From: Aphrocallistes beatrix
Lineage: Eukaryota; Porifera; Hexactinellida; Sceptrulophora; Aphrocallistidae
Length of the DNA: 64,000 nt
Assembly (NCBI GenBank): GCA_963281255.1
Contig: OY725502.1
Span: 3,410,001 to 3,474,000 of the forward strand
Reading direction: 5' to 3'
Shown: piece by piece, positions 10,420 through 20,300 of the stretch
Layout of the letters: each line of letters opens with the position of its first letter
Numbering within the stretch: the first letter of the stretch is position 1
The notes under the pieces: generated by a model
What the model saw: only the letters and a program-made list of their open reading frames with translations
What the model was told of the DNA's origin: nothing
The model's database searches: none
Position numbers and translations under genes: made by a program

Positions 10420-12375
10420 TCTGTTGTGTGAAATTCTGAGGCACTTATATAAAAGGAACTATAGATATGCAACTTGCGTGAAATTCTGAGGCACTTTTAC
10501 AACAGGAACCATGGATGTACAACAGTGTTTCTCAAACTAATTTAGCACACCGCCCCCTAATCAGGATTTTAGTGTCGTCACCGCCCCCTCCCCTTACTCA
10601 TGATCCGTAAGCCATCAACAGTGCAATTATTGTATTAATTAGTCACGGGAAACCATTGACAGTGTGATTATTGTACTGTCTAGCTCGAACAACTACAGTG
10701 AATGTTGAAATTTGTTTCAAAGATTGACCATTAATATTCTGGAATACACATTTTTTTTTAGGTTCAAATATCGTAGATGTATTGCTAACAAAACACATTA
10801 GCGCCCCCCAACAACCTTTCAGCGCCCCCTGGGGGGCTCTACGGCCCACTTTGAGAATCACTGATGTACAACTTGCGTGAAATTCTGAGACATTCGCTTA
10901 GAAGCCTTAGCAAGCTCTGATCTAATATTACGCAACTTTCCTATTACATAGTGATAGGAAAAAAACATGATGATTTGATTCTATTTTGATTCCAAATCCT
11001 ATTATATTTCTAGGATCACCATATACTACATTATTGAGTTAAGTGTTAATAGCCGTAAGCAAGAATCCTAATAACTTATAACATAGCCTACTGTATATAA
11101 GGCCTCACAGTAACTTGCGGATTTGGGACTAGGGATGCGGTAGAAGATGGTTAAACTAATACATGAGCTGCCTTAAATCATTAACAAAGCACAATAGAGC
11201 TTTGGAATGTATTACCAGCATATATAAATATGGTGTCAAAGTACTCATATCCGTTGTTAAAATTTAGATTAGTCACCATATGGTTGCGCAATAGGCTATA
11301 TTTGTGACAAATTTGGTGATTTTCCGAGGCCGTTTAAGGGCACTTCTAAGTGTTTTTATTATACAAATTTTCGCATTGAACTGAGATGTGAATGGGTTAA
11401 TACGAAAAATTTGGAATTTTTTCATGGAACGTTTCTACATTCCAGTGTTGCCATGGAAACGTGTTTTGGTCAGTTGGGTTTATATCTTGAAAACTGCAAT
11501 AGCTGCACATTCAAATGTAATTCCATTTGATTGCGAATATACTACTTCCTATTAAGCGATAATATAATTTCGACCTCTAAATTCAATGGTTTACGAGATA
11601 TTCGGCAAATTACCAAATGTGACCAATATGATACATTGCCGAATATCTCGTAAACCATTGAATTTAGAGGTCGAAATTATATTATCGCTTAATAGGAAGT
11701 AGTATATTCGCAATCAAATGGAATTACATTTGAATGTGCAGCTATTGCAGTTTTCAAGATATAAACCCAACTGACCAAAACACGTTTCCATGGCAACACT
11801 GGAATGTAGAAACGTTCCATGAAAAAATTCCAAACTTTTCGTATTAATCCATTCACATCTCAGTTCTATGCGAAAAATTTTATAATAAAAACACTTAGAA
11901 GTGCCCCTAAACGGCCTCGTAAAACCACCAAATTTGTCACAAATATAGCCTATTGCGCAACCATATGGCGACTAATCTAAATTTTAACAACGGATATGGG
12001 TACTTTGACACCATATTTATATATGCTGGTAATACATTCCTAAGCTCTATTGTGCTTTGTTAATGATTTAAGGCAGCTCATGTATTAGTTCAACCATCTT
12101 CTACCGCATCCCTAGTCTCAAATCCGCAAGTTACTGTGAGGCCTTATATACAGTAGGCTATGATTATAACTACAAAATAAAACCAAATCTTCATGTTTTG
12201 TGAAATATCATTCTGCAATAGGAACTATAAGTTGCATAATATTAGATCAGAGCTTGCTAAGGCCTCTAAGCGGATGTCTCAGAATGTCTCAGAACATCCA
12301 TGGTTCCTCAGAATGTCTCAGAACATCCATGGTTCCTTTTATATAAGTGCCTCATAATTTCACGCAACAGATCAA
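10420..12375. repeat. Large foldback (inverted repeat) element next to Argonaute
   Basis: The core is two arms of about 537 bp, 11072-11608 and 11636-12172, that are near-perfect reverse complements separated by only 27 nt. Outside these arms the inverted similarity continues in pieces: 10866-10945 matches 12220-12290 inverted, and 10430-10515 matches 12285-12375 inverted (TTTTATATAAGTGCCTCA and ATCCATGGTTCC are shared). There is no coding potential. Partial copies at 1-165 and 6340-6800 show a dispersed family. A transcript of this region could fold into a double-stranded hairpin over 500 bp long. Confidence 0.9.
10523..10863. mobile_element. Non-autonomous hAT element with perfect 8-bp target duplication
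   Basis: The 341-bp element runs from CAGTGTTTCTCAAACT to TTTGAGAATCACTG and is flanked on both sides by ATGTACAA (10515-10522 and 10864-10871). CA(G)TG-type tips plus an 8-bp duplication are diagnostic for hAT. Subterminal GCGCCCCC/ACCGCCCCC blocks mirror each other. It sits inside the left outer part of the foldback element, so it inserted later. No transposase. Confidence 0.92.
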
Positions 12376-12429
12376 TTATTGACTCTTTCGTTTATCAATC
12401 CACTTGGAAGTATTATATTCGTTGTCCCC

Positions 12430-12435
12430 TTTATT
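12430..12435 (-). promoter_or_regulatory. Polyadenylation signal AATAAA for Argonaute
   Basis: TTTATT on the plus strand reads AATAAA on the minus strand, about 350 nt downstream of the Argonaute stop codon. Cleavage 10-30 nt later would end the transcript just before the foldback repeat. This is the best canonical signal in the interval, but its use is not proven. Confidence 0.45.
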
Positions 12436-12780
12436 ATACATGTATTTAATTTTAACCCCATTAAAAAAGGGTACATGGTGCGTGTAGAGCCGCTTCATAT
12501 TTTTGAACTACTGATAAGTTGAAAATCAGGTTTTATCCGTAAATTCGTTTCTGTTTCTTAACATCAAGATTTGCCCCTTACCACTAACCTAGTGAAGTTA
12601 ACAGCTAAGATATTACAATCTAATAACAAATCACACATTACTCACTATGTCACTAGTAACTAAGCTATTGTGACACCTTTCGAAGGTAGAAAACAAAACA
12701 ACTGTTTGTCCCTATGCTAACCTATAGAAAAGGGCCTAAACTAAAAACACAAAACTAAGTATAGAGGTCTCGCCATCTCA

Positions 12781-15700
12781 TCACGCCCAATACATGAGAC
12801 CTTTTTCAATGAGCATAGGCTTCCTCATTTCGTCCCATTTCTCCAAGTCACCGCTAGAACCGCTAGAAATGGAGCTAGAATCGTCATCCTTGAAGGTAGC
12901 AGACATTGCAGCACGTTTTGCTACCCAATGAGCATAGTACACCGGGGCAGGGATCGATACAGCTTTGGTAGCCTTTGCATACGTGTGGCAGAGTTGGTAG
13001 GTTAATGCCTGGAGACTGTCAGCGTTGAAATTGTTCTCGTCCCATAACACGTGGTAATGGGTGGGCCGACTGGTGCCTTGTAACCCGCAGTGGCTACAGA
13101 GGTAGAAATCAAACTCAAAAGGGTGTGTTACTTCTTTGTCTACATAAGTGCCCGGAGGGACATTTCCTCCTCTCCCTACTTGGTCCCTTTTATCACAGAA
13201 CATTCTCAAGTGATGCCTTTTCTGAACGCAGATGATTGTTATAGCAGGTTGGTAATTTGCTTGTATCTTCCCACAAGCTTCCCTCATAGCTTTCAGCTCC
13301 CATTGTAAAACATGAGTGAACTGCCCCTCCGATACCCCATCTCGGTAGTAGATTATCCTCTCGGGAAGATGCCCTTTGCAGAACTGTTTGAATGACTCTA
13401 TTTGTTCGATAAACATGTCTCCAAACTTGTCAATCATTTCAAGTCGATCTTTCCTTTTGATAACTTGGCCGTTCCGAGTATCGTGGGCTACAGATCTGTA
13501 ATGTTTTTGAAACCTTACAGAACTTGCATACTTTCCAAGCTTAGAATCCAGTGAGCCGACCATGGCCGCGATGGATGGAGTATACTCATCTGCTCCGACT
13601 CCAGGATGGTTAACGTCAGCACCAATGAACATGATCGGTTTTTTGAAGAGGTGAGCACTAGGTGTAGGTGCCATGTCGACAATGTGATTTATTCCGCCTA
13701 GTTTCGCATTCATTTTCAGACAGATGTTCGCAATGGTGCTTTTATTTACTCTGAAAATATTCTTTTCGCGTACGCACTGTGAATTCACGCCTAGCTCCGA
13801 ATCACATACAGCTTTGATATGTCCGTACATGACTGTGTTTTCTAACGGGAATGGTTTCGAATTAATGAAAACAACGATCATCTGGACATCTCTGTTCCTC
13901 TTATATATGTTAACTAGCTCAGCTCGGACTTTATCTTTTACACGATACTCATCGTCTCGCCCGTCTATCCTAGGTGTGGATACATCCATCGGATCTTGGA
14001 TCATCATTCCACTGCCCCTGCCTACTATCTGTATTTCGCGGACGAATTGGTCTAAATTATCCCTGGCATTAATGAAATCGACAATTACCCATCTTTCCAT
14101 CGGTTTTACTCCGGTAAAGACTACTCCTTGAAGGTTCCAAGACCCGTCTCTTGGGACGAGGTTCTTGTTGGCATAGACAATGCTCGGAGTATCCAGCACC
14201 CGCCCCTCGACTTCGACCATCCTGTTGCTCGGTTTTATGCCGTAATGGTTGAGCAAGGGATCGTTTGTCACTAACTCTTGCCTGGCAATCTGTTCAATGA
14301 TCTTCTCACGTTCATAAGCAGGTTTAGCTGAGAATTTGATGACGGCCGCCGTTTGATCACCTGTTAATTTTCCACTCTTGTGTTGGCCTTGCACGATCCA
14401 GCACACTTCCAATGGAATCGCCGTACCTTTGTTTCCAACCATTATGCAAGGCAAATCTGGGTATTTGAGACGCATCTTGTACTTCTCGGCGAAATATTTT
14501 TCTGTTGTCGTGTCACCTCCGCCGTTACCTTTAAAGACTTGTTGTGATGGTGGTTTGCCAAAAACCTGCCTGGCAGTATTATTTACTTTGCATACTCGTT
14601 TGAAGCCTTGATGGCGTGTAGATATCTTAAGATTGCACAGTAACCTCTGCAAATCACGTCTTTTCCTCATCGCTTCGTGTGGGCTGTTCGTTTTAGTGGC
14701 TTCGCAAATGAAATCAATGAGATTGATATCCTTCATCATCGCACTTACAGACGTATTCAGGTTTATGAAAGGTTTCCATTGGCCAGGTCGTAAGGACTGG
14801 AAGTAGCCTTCCCAGATGTCACAGCCTTCTCCCAAGTTGAAAGGTTCGCCTTGATGCGGCTTGAAGTAGAAACTTCGCATTACGTTAACGTGACGAGATT
14901 GTGGCAGTTGTTTCAGAATCACTTCAAAAGCGTTTATTGCAGTTCTTCCCTTGTCGAATTCGTCCTGACGATCGACAGCTGTCGTATATGGCCTTTTTCG
15001 GTTTATGAATTCTTGGATCATGGATAAATCAACTTCGGCTGCGTGTGCTATTACAACCCGATTCGTTCTCTTCCTGTCTCCGTTCTCGCTGTCTAGCCAA
15101 TTCACCGTGTACTCCTTACTGCTGCTTCCTCCCCATAAAGGTTTCTTCGTAAATAAAGCCGCTTGCCTATCATAGACAGGCATTTCCCCTTTGAAATCTT
15201 CTCGGAAAGTTCGAATCAAATTCTCCATGACCGAGTTGCACACGAATTTCTGTCTCACAGACTTATCTTCTGATTTTTTGTTGTCATCGTATACGTCAAC
15301 ATGGTACATGTGGATTTTATCTTTCGGCAGGATGATCGGGAAGAAATTTATCCGAAGCATTATCGGGCGACCCCTTGTACCGACTCCCCCTTGAGCTGGT
15401 CTCGAAGGTGGATACAGGTTAGACCCCTCTATGAGGGGTGCAGAGCTAGTCGCACCGGAAATGGTATAGCGCTCTATGATCTTACCTCCTTTAGGTTCCC
15501 GTGCGGTTGCACTTGCTCCAGGTCCAGGAGGCAACTCTGGTTCCGGAAGGAACTCCACACCCTCGGGTACCACCCCCTCTTCGGCCGGTTTGGAGGCTTG
15601 CCTCGTGGTCTCTTTGGGCGTGGTAGCCGGTGAAGAGGCTGAGGAAGACGATTCTCCCAGACTCAGCTCCCCAGCCATCTCGACGGTTCTGTCATAGTCG

Positions 15701-15798
15701 TCATCCCTCCCGACGCTCCCCTGATCACTTCTCCCTCGACTCCCATCTCTTCTCTGTCCGCGACTCCTGCCTTTCCTTCCTCGTCCACGTTCAGCCAT
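12781..15798 (-). CDS. Argonaute (AGO clade) protein, single exon
   Basis: An uninterrupted 1005-residue frame. Residues 1-40 are RG-rich (RGRGRKGRSRG), a typical methylarginine/Tudor-binding tail; 40-110 is a low-complexity Ser/Pro/Glu linker. An N domain follows, then PAZ at about 355-485, MID at about 560-690 and PIWI to the end. The PIWI fold retains the slicer tetrad: Asp728 (IGADVNHP), Glu787 (RLEMI glutamate finger, after a short insertion), Asp820 (YYRDGVSEGQF) and His957 (VYYAHWVAKRA). The closing MYWA resembles the MYFA end of AGO-clade proteins, and GADVNHPG/GRVLDTPSIVY also point to AGO rather than PIWI clade. Role by family: binds a small guide RNA and cleaves complementary RNA in the cytoplasm. 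Most animal AGO genes have many introns; the single exon here is notable. The 3' end faces the large foldback repeat 400 bp away. Confidence 0.95.
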   Translation of the reverse strand: MAERGRGRKGRSRGQRRDGSRGRSDQGSVGRDDDYDRTVEMAGELSLGESSSSASSPATTPKETTRQASKPAEEGVVPEGVEFLPEPELPPGPGASATAREPKGGKIIERYTISGATSSAPLIEGSNLYPPSRPAQGGVGTRGRPIMLRINFFPIILPKDKIHMYHVDVYDDNKKSEDKSVRQKFVCNSVMENLIRTFREDFKGEMPVYDRQAALFTKKPLWGGSSSKEYTVNWLDSENGDRKRTNRVVIAHAAEVDLSMIQEFINRKRPYTTAVDRQDEFDKGRTAINAFEVILKQLPQSRHVNVMRSFYFKPHQGEPFNLGEGCDIWEGYFQSLRPGQWKPFINLNTSVSAMMKDINLIDFICEATKTNSPHEAMRKRRDLQRLLCNLKISTRHQGFKRVCKVNNTARQVFGKPPSQQVFKGNGGGDTTTEKYFAEKYKMRLKYPDLPCIMVGNKGTAIPLEVCWIVQGQHKSGKLTGDQTAAVIKFSAKPAYEREKIIEQIARQELVTNDPLLNHYGIKPSNRMVEVEGRVLDTPSIVYANKNLVPRDGSWNLQGVVFTGVKPMERWVIVDFINARDNLDQFVREIQIVGRGSGMMIQDPMDVSTPRIDGRDDEYRVKDKVRAELVNIYKRNRDVQMIVVFINSKPFPLENTVMYGHIKAVCDSELGVNSQCVREKNIFRVNKSTIANICLKMNAKLGGINHIVDMAPTPSAHLFKKPIMFIGADVNHPGVGADEYTPSIAAMVGSLDSKLGKYASSVRFQKHYRSVAHDTRNGQVIKRKDRLEMIDKFGDMFIEQIESFKQFCKGHLPERIIYYRDGVSEGQFTHVLQWELKAMREACGKIQANYQPAITIICVQKRHHLRMFCDKRDQVGRGGNVPPGTYVDKEVTHPFEFDFYLCSHCGLQGTSRPTHYHVLWDENNFNADSLQALTYQLCHTYAKATKAVSIPAPVYYAHWVAKRAAMSATFKDDDSSSISSGSSGDLEKWDEMRKPMLIEKGLMYWA

Positions 15799-17082
15799 TC
15801 AGGAAATATTTAGCTGTATCTAATGAATTTGTAAAAATAATTTGGGATAATATTCTATATAATAAATTATAGCACTTTGGATGGTACCAAAACGAATAAA
15901 AACTAAATACTAAAGTAAGAAAGAACTTGAAAGCTATTTGGGAAATTATCAACACGACAGGATAGACTTGTGAGTTGATTTTATAGGTTTATGTATGCCT
16001 AAACACATTTTTGAGGTATCATATTGCTCTCTGATCTAAATATAGTGCAACTGGATTGTATGCCTTTATAGAATTCTATTGGAACTAAGTTAATATCAGT
16101 TACATTTGCCAAGTTGATCATTTTACTCGAAAGTAGTAATACTTGTATGTGCTCGCTCTACTGATTATATATCAACTCAACTATTTCTGTCGCGAGTCAG
16201 TAGACTTATTTAAAGTAATTGATAGACTCAACTGAGGAAGCAGAGCTAGCCGACTCCAGGAAATACCAACTCTTCCCTGGCAATCTGTTGATTGAGTATT
16301 CAACAAACTGCCGGAGAAGAGTTGGTAACGAAAGGACGGCACTCAGCGATAGATTTAAACTATTTTGAAGGTTGTAATGTCTGAGGCGAGCAAGACAATT
16401 ATCAGAGACAGTCAAAGTAGTTTTCTTACCCTTTTTTTTGGTATATCGGGGTATTTTTGTCGCTAGGCATTGTTTTAATAGAAATAGTAACTATATTAGT
16501 GCTAAATTGTCGGGGCTTTTGTGAAATCGATTAGACAAAAAAACTACTTCGACTGCACTAGATGCCATAGCATTGACATCAAGGGTATAGTCAAGGGCCT
16601 CTGCAGATTTGTCGTTTTAAGTTATTGCCATACATATCAACCTGAGCCATGATAAAAGCGGGACGCAGCGTTGAATTTCGTGGGAAATGGCGGGACGCAA
16701 TAGAAAAGTACTATACATAGAATACAAAAAAGTGGGACATAATGAGGAAATTTCATGTAAAAGCGGGACACTCGCGGAAATTAGCTCAATAGATGAGTGA
16801 AAAAAGCGGGACAGTTGGCATGTATGTACTGCATCTGGTCGGACCCTTGATTGACATATCAGCTCATACTGATCCTGACAAGACAGGACAATCCTAAATT
16901 CCGCCTTTTATGCGTTGGATGGTATCGACGGAGATGACGATAAATCACCACTAACAATCTCAAAGGGATTTGTTAAACTCTCAAGGGTAACATACTCTAG
17001 TAGGCTCGCCGGAAGCAAACGGAAGTTGGTAAATGTACATACGCAGTATTCTTAAACAGGGCCGTAGCCAATGGTGCGGTTG
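15799..17082. other. Argonaute upstream region with short repeats
   Basis: The first few hundred bases upstream of the Argonaute ATG are AT-rich and presumably hold its promoter; no TATA box can be singled out. Around 16640-16835 there is a dispersed repeat built from AAAAGCGGGAC and ACAGTTGGCA(T/A)G blocks, which recurs degenerately at 36350-36420. No supported gene. Confidence 0.5.
16409..16555. mobile_element. 147-bp MITE with CAGTCAAAGTAGTTT ends
   Basis: CAGTCAAAGTAGTTTTCTTA at the left is mirrored by AAAAAAACTACTTCGACTG at the right (one mismatch over 15 bp). The interior has no frame. No clear target duplication is visible, so the superfamily is open. Confidence 0.65.
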
Positions 17083-17249
17083 GGGCATGCCTAATTTCCG
17101 GGACGGGACGGGACCATCAGGTACCAAATTTCCGGGACGGGACGAGTCAAGATGCCTAATCTCCGGGACGGGATCCAGTCCCGTCCCGGAAATTAGGTAT
17201 CTAGATTTTCCGGGACGGTCCCGTCCCGTCCCGGAAATTAGGCATGCCC
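17083..17249. repeat. GGGCATGCC palindromic family, copy A
   Basis: Starts GGGCATGCCTAATTTCCGGG and ends with the exact inverse CCCGGAAATTAGGCATGCCC. Inside are two further units of the form CTAATYTCCGGGACGGGA joined by GAGTCAAGATGC, then a palindromic centre GGGATCCAGTCCC. Flanks do not show the clean 8-bp duplication seen for the copies at 43443 and 61585, so this copy may be rearranged or old. It lies about 140 bp 3' of the ELOVL stop codon. Confidence 0.85.
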
Positions 17250-17342
17250 GTAATTGGAAACTTCTGTCGATACCAGCAGTTCTAGTTATTACCCTACTAC
17301 AAGAAGAACTAATCTGATTATTGTAAAAATAATATAATTTAG

Positions 17343-17348
17343 TTTATT
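17343..17348 (-). promoter_or_regulatory. Polyadenylation signal AATAAA for the elongase
   Basis: TTTATT on the plus strand, 43 nt downstream of the stop codon of the minus-strand elongase; spacing and sequence fit a canonical animal poly(A) signal. Confidence 0.55.
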
Positions 17349-17390
17349 CTTAACTTAAAAGTACAAATGTCCCAAAATACAAACTTGTTC

Positions 17391-20300
17391 CTATTTTTGT
17401 TTCTTATCGATATATGTACGATAAAAGAAGTCTATAAATAGAATTGCATAACTAAAATACATTGCTAGAGCCATGTAGATGTTGAAGAGTGTGGTATCGC
17501 ATGAAACACGCGACACAATGGCACGGTAGGCGACAACTGTCCACCCCACTCCAAATAACATCTGTGCCAGCTGTAGAGAGGTGAGTACGATGCTGAGAAC
17601 TCTTGGGATGGGGATGTGTCCGTTTGCCTTGATGGCATAGTGGAGGTACATCAGTGAGTGGACAATAGAGTTGGTCCACCAGAACCAGAAAGCTGTAATA
17701 GAACAGAGGTAGAACAACTATAATCTTCCGCTTAATCCAGTGGCGGGAAACCTTAATCCTTAACTGTCAGTTCTTGTTATGGTCACACCACTATGGCCAA
17801 AATAAATTGAATCATTATATAATGATTATAGAAAATATATTGATATTCAGCATCAATTTCACACCAAAATTAGGCGGGCCCATTTTGTATCTCAATCACT
17901 AACACGCGGGCCTGTTTCGTGCGTTTTTAACTCACCGTGTGATTTTAACTCACTAGTATTACTGGACCAGGGATATCGTGTGATTTTAACTCGCCGTGTG
18001 ATTTTAACTCACTAGTATTACTGGACTAGGGACATCGTGTGATTTTAACTCACTCTGTGTGATTCTAACTCAATTTATTAATGGGACAGGTATATTCTGC
18101 ATATTGTATTTTTAGTTGATAATATAAATTGTTGATTGTTTGATGTACTAATTCAACCAAAACAGACTTTTTCAAAGCTGAATTTTTCACAATACGTATC
18201 AGTAACAGCATTGTAATTCGCGAAGATGAACACAGACGAGTACAGTGCAATCTCAGACTTTCTTACACGAATGTGTATCCAAAGTACGTTCTCGAGTCAA
18301 AGAAGACATGTCACGCCAAGAAGAACTTTCGGGTAAAGGCTTCGCAATATCAGATTGGAGAGGATAACATGATATTCAAGGTTGTTTTTTTATTGATAAT
18401 TTATTCGGAACAAATTTATTAATTGAAAACTTGTTTGCTGCATCATGGCTTCATTGAATAATCACAAAATTGCTAATAAAATGCCGCCCTCCCCCTTAGC
18501 GATTTATATGAGATTAATTTGGGGCTGAAATAAGAAAATTCTTAGATTGGGGAATTGCTTGTGAGACCATGCTACCGTAAGATTTTTGTAAACTCCGTGA
18601 TTCCATGAGAGTTGGCATCTCTGGTTTCTAGGAGCGCGGCTATACTGATATAGTTTGTATGTATGATGACATTTGGCAATAATTTTAATTAATATTAATT
18701 AATTTTGAGTAGGTGATCATCAGTGGAAATAAAGTAACTTCATACGAAGTAGTTTGTTCAGGTCAAGTTGAAGAGGAAGACTCAAACTGTACCATGACGG
18801 TCCTGACAGTCTTGCACCCTGGCATCAACGCTACCATAAAAGCTATCAGACAGAAATACAGTCGACTCCGGTTAATAGGGTCACTGGTTAATCGGGTCAA
18901 CCGCTTAATTAATCGGGCCACTTTTGGCAGGACCGGAATAGCTCTCACACATAGAAGCTAATACAAAATATTTTCGGTTAATAGGGTACTCCGCTTTATC
19001 GGGGCAAAATGTCCTCTGACCGATGTGACCCTATTAAGCGGAGTCGACTGTATGTTTGACCAGGAATGAATGAAGATATCAAAAATATGCAAGTATTGAG
19101 TTAATTATTTGATCTTTGTATTTTATTACACATTTGTTTTACTTGGAACATTACGCGTATAGTAGGCTTGTAAATTTGTAACTCCGGATAAGACGAGCGA
19201 ACTATTTATCCCCCACACTCGCAAATGAATAGACATTCCAATCACTCCGATTAATACGGATCTCGGATTATATGAACGCATTTCATTTGTCCACAAGTGT
19301 TTGTATTTCACGAGAGCCAACTGTAGCTAAATTATATTGTCTGCAGATGTATTTTTGAGATTATTAATTAATGGTTTGTTTTGTTGCGATGCTATCAAAA
19401 TTTGCTTGTACTCGCATCGCGTAGTTTATCCGCGAGAACATAAATTCTTGTTTTCTCAGACGACCCACTAAGTATAGAATTCAAAATTGAATACATAGAT
19501 AGCTATTAGGTAATTGAACATGACTTGAACAAAATTTGAACTTTTGACTCGAGTCATGTTCAATGACTTGTCATATAGAAACTGATACTATGTTGACTTT
19601 CGGTAAACATCCTGTGTTATGACGTACCAATCTTCTCTCTTCAGAAAAAAACTTGTCATCACTGTCAGACTGATGCTAATTTACCACCTCAACCTCAAAG
19701 GAAACTGCAACCAATTCCTCCCCAGATCAGTTATCCAGCATGATCAAGGACCTGAGTTTGTCAGCAAGGTATTTCCCTTTTTATTAGAAAATTTCTAAGA
19801 TTATATTTTCTCAGATTCTTTCCTTCCTGAATTAGGAATTTCAAGAATTTCACCGAAAATTAGCAGTAGATGACCGTAGGACTGCTACCTACCAACAAAG
19901 ATGACAAATCCGACCAAATTATCAACATTGATTAGACACATACCACCTGTCTACCACTAAAATCACCTTAATACTTTACGATTGTTCTTCGCGTGCTCTA
20001 CCGACTGAATCACTTCCAAAGTAACACTTTTCCACCACTCAACCATCTCAAGTGTATTGCGAGAAAGGCAGCGCAACTGACGAGTCTAAGCCGAGACGAA
20101 ACACAAGAATGAGGATGTGAAGTACACCTGAGTTAATCATTTTGTCTGCTTGTTTGATAAATCAATAATAACCCGACTGTGGAACAAACTCGCGCGGCGC
20201 GAAAATAGTGAGTACATTTGCACGGCGGTACCTCGACTAAAATGCTTTAACATTTCACTTGGAGTAATCATCTGGAGTTTGATGTTTAATGGATGTATAA

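Noticed and set aside
16206..16415. 69-residue minus-strand frame upstream of Argonaute
   Set aside because: No motif; contains a short internal inverted repeat (ACCAACTCTTCCCTGGCA / GAAGAGTTGGT), so the frame is probably repeat-derived.
17935..18075. Regularly spaced GTGTGATTTTAACTCAC repeats as a regulatory array or CRISPR
   Set aside because: An inverted partner array lies at 22335-22545 at the other end of the same hAT element, so these are subterminal repeats of the transposon.
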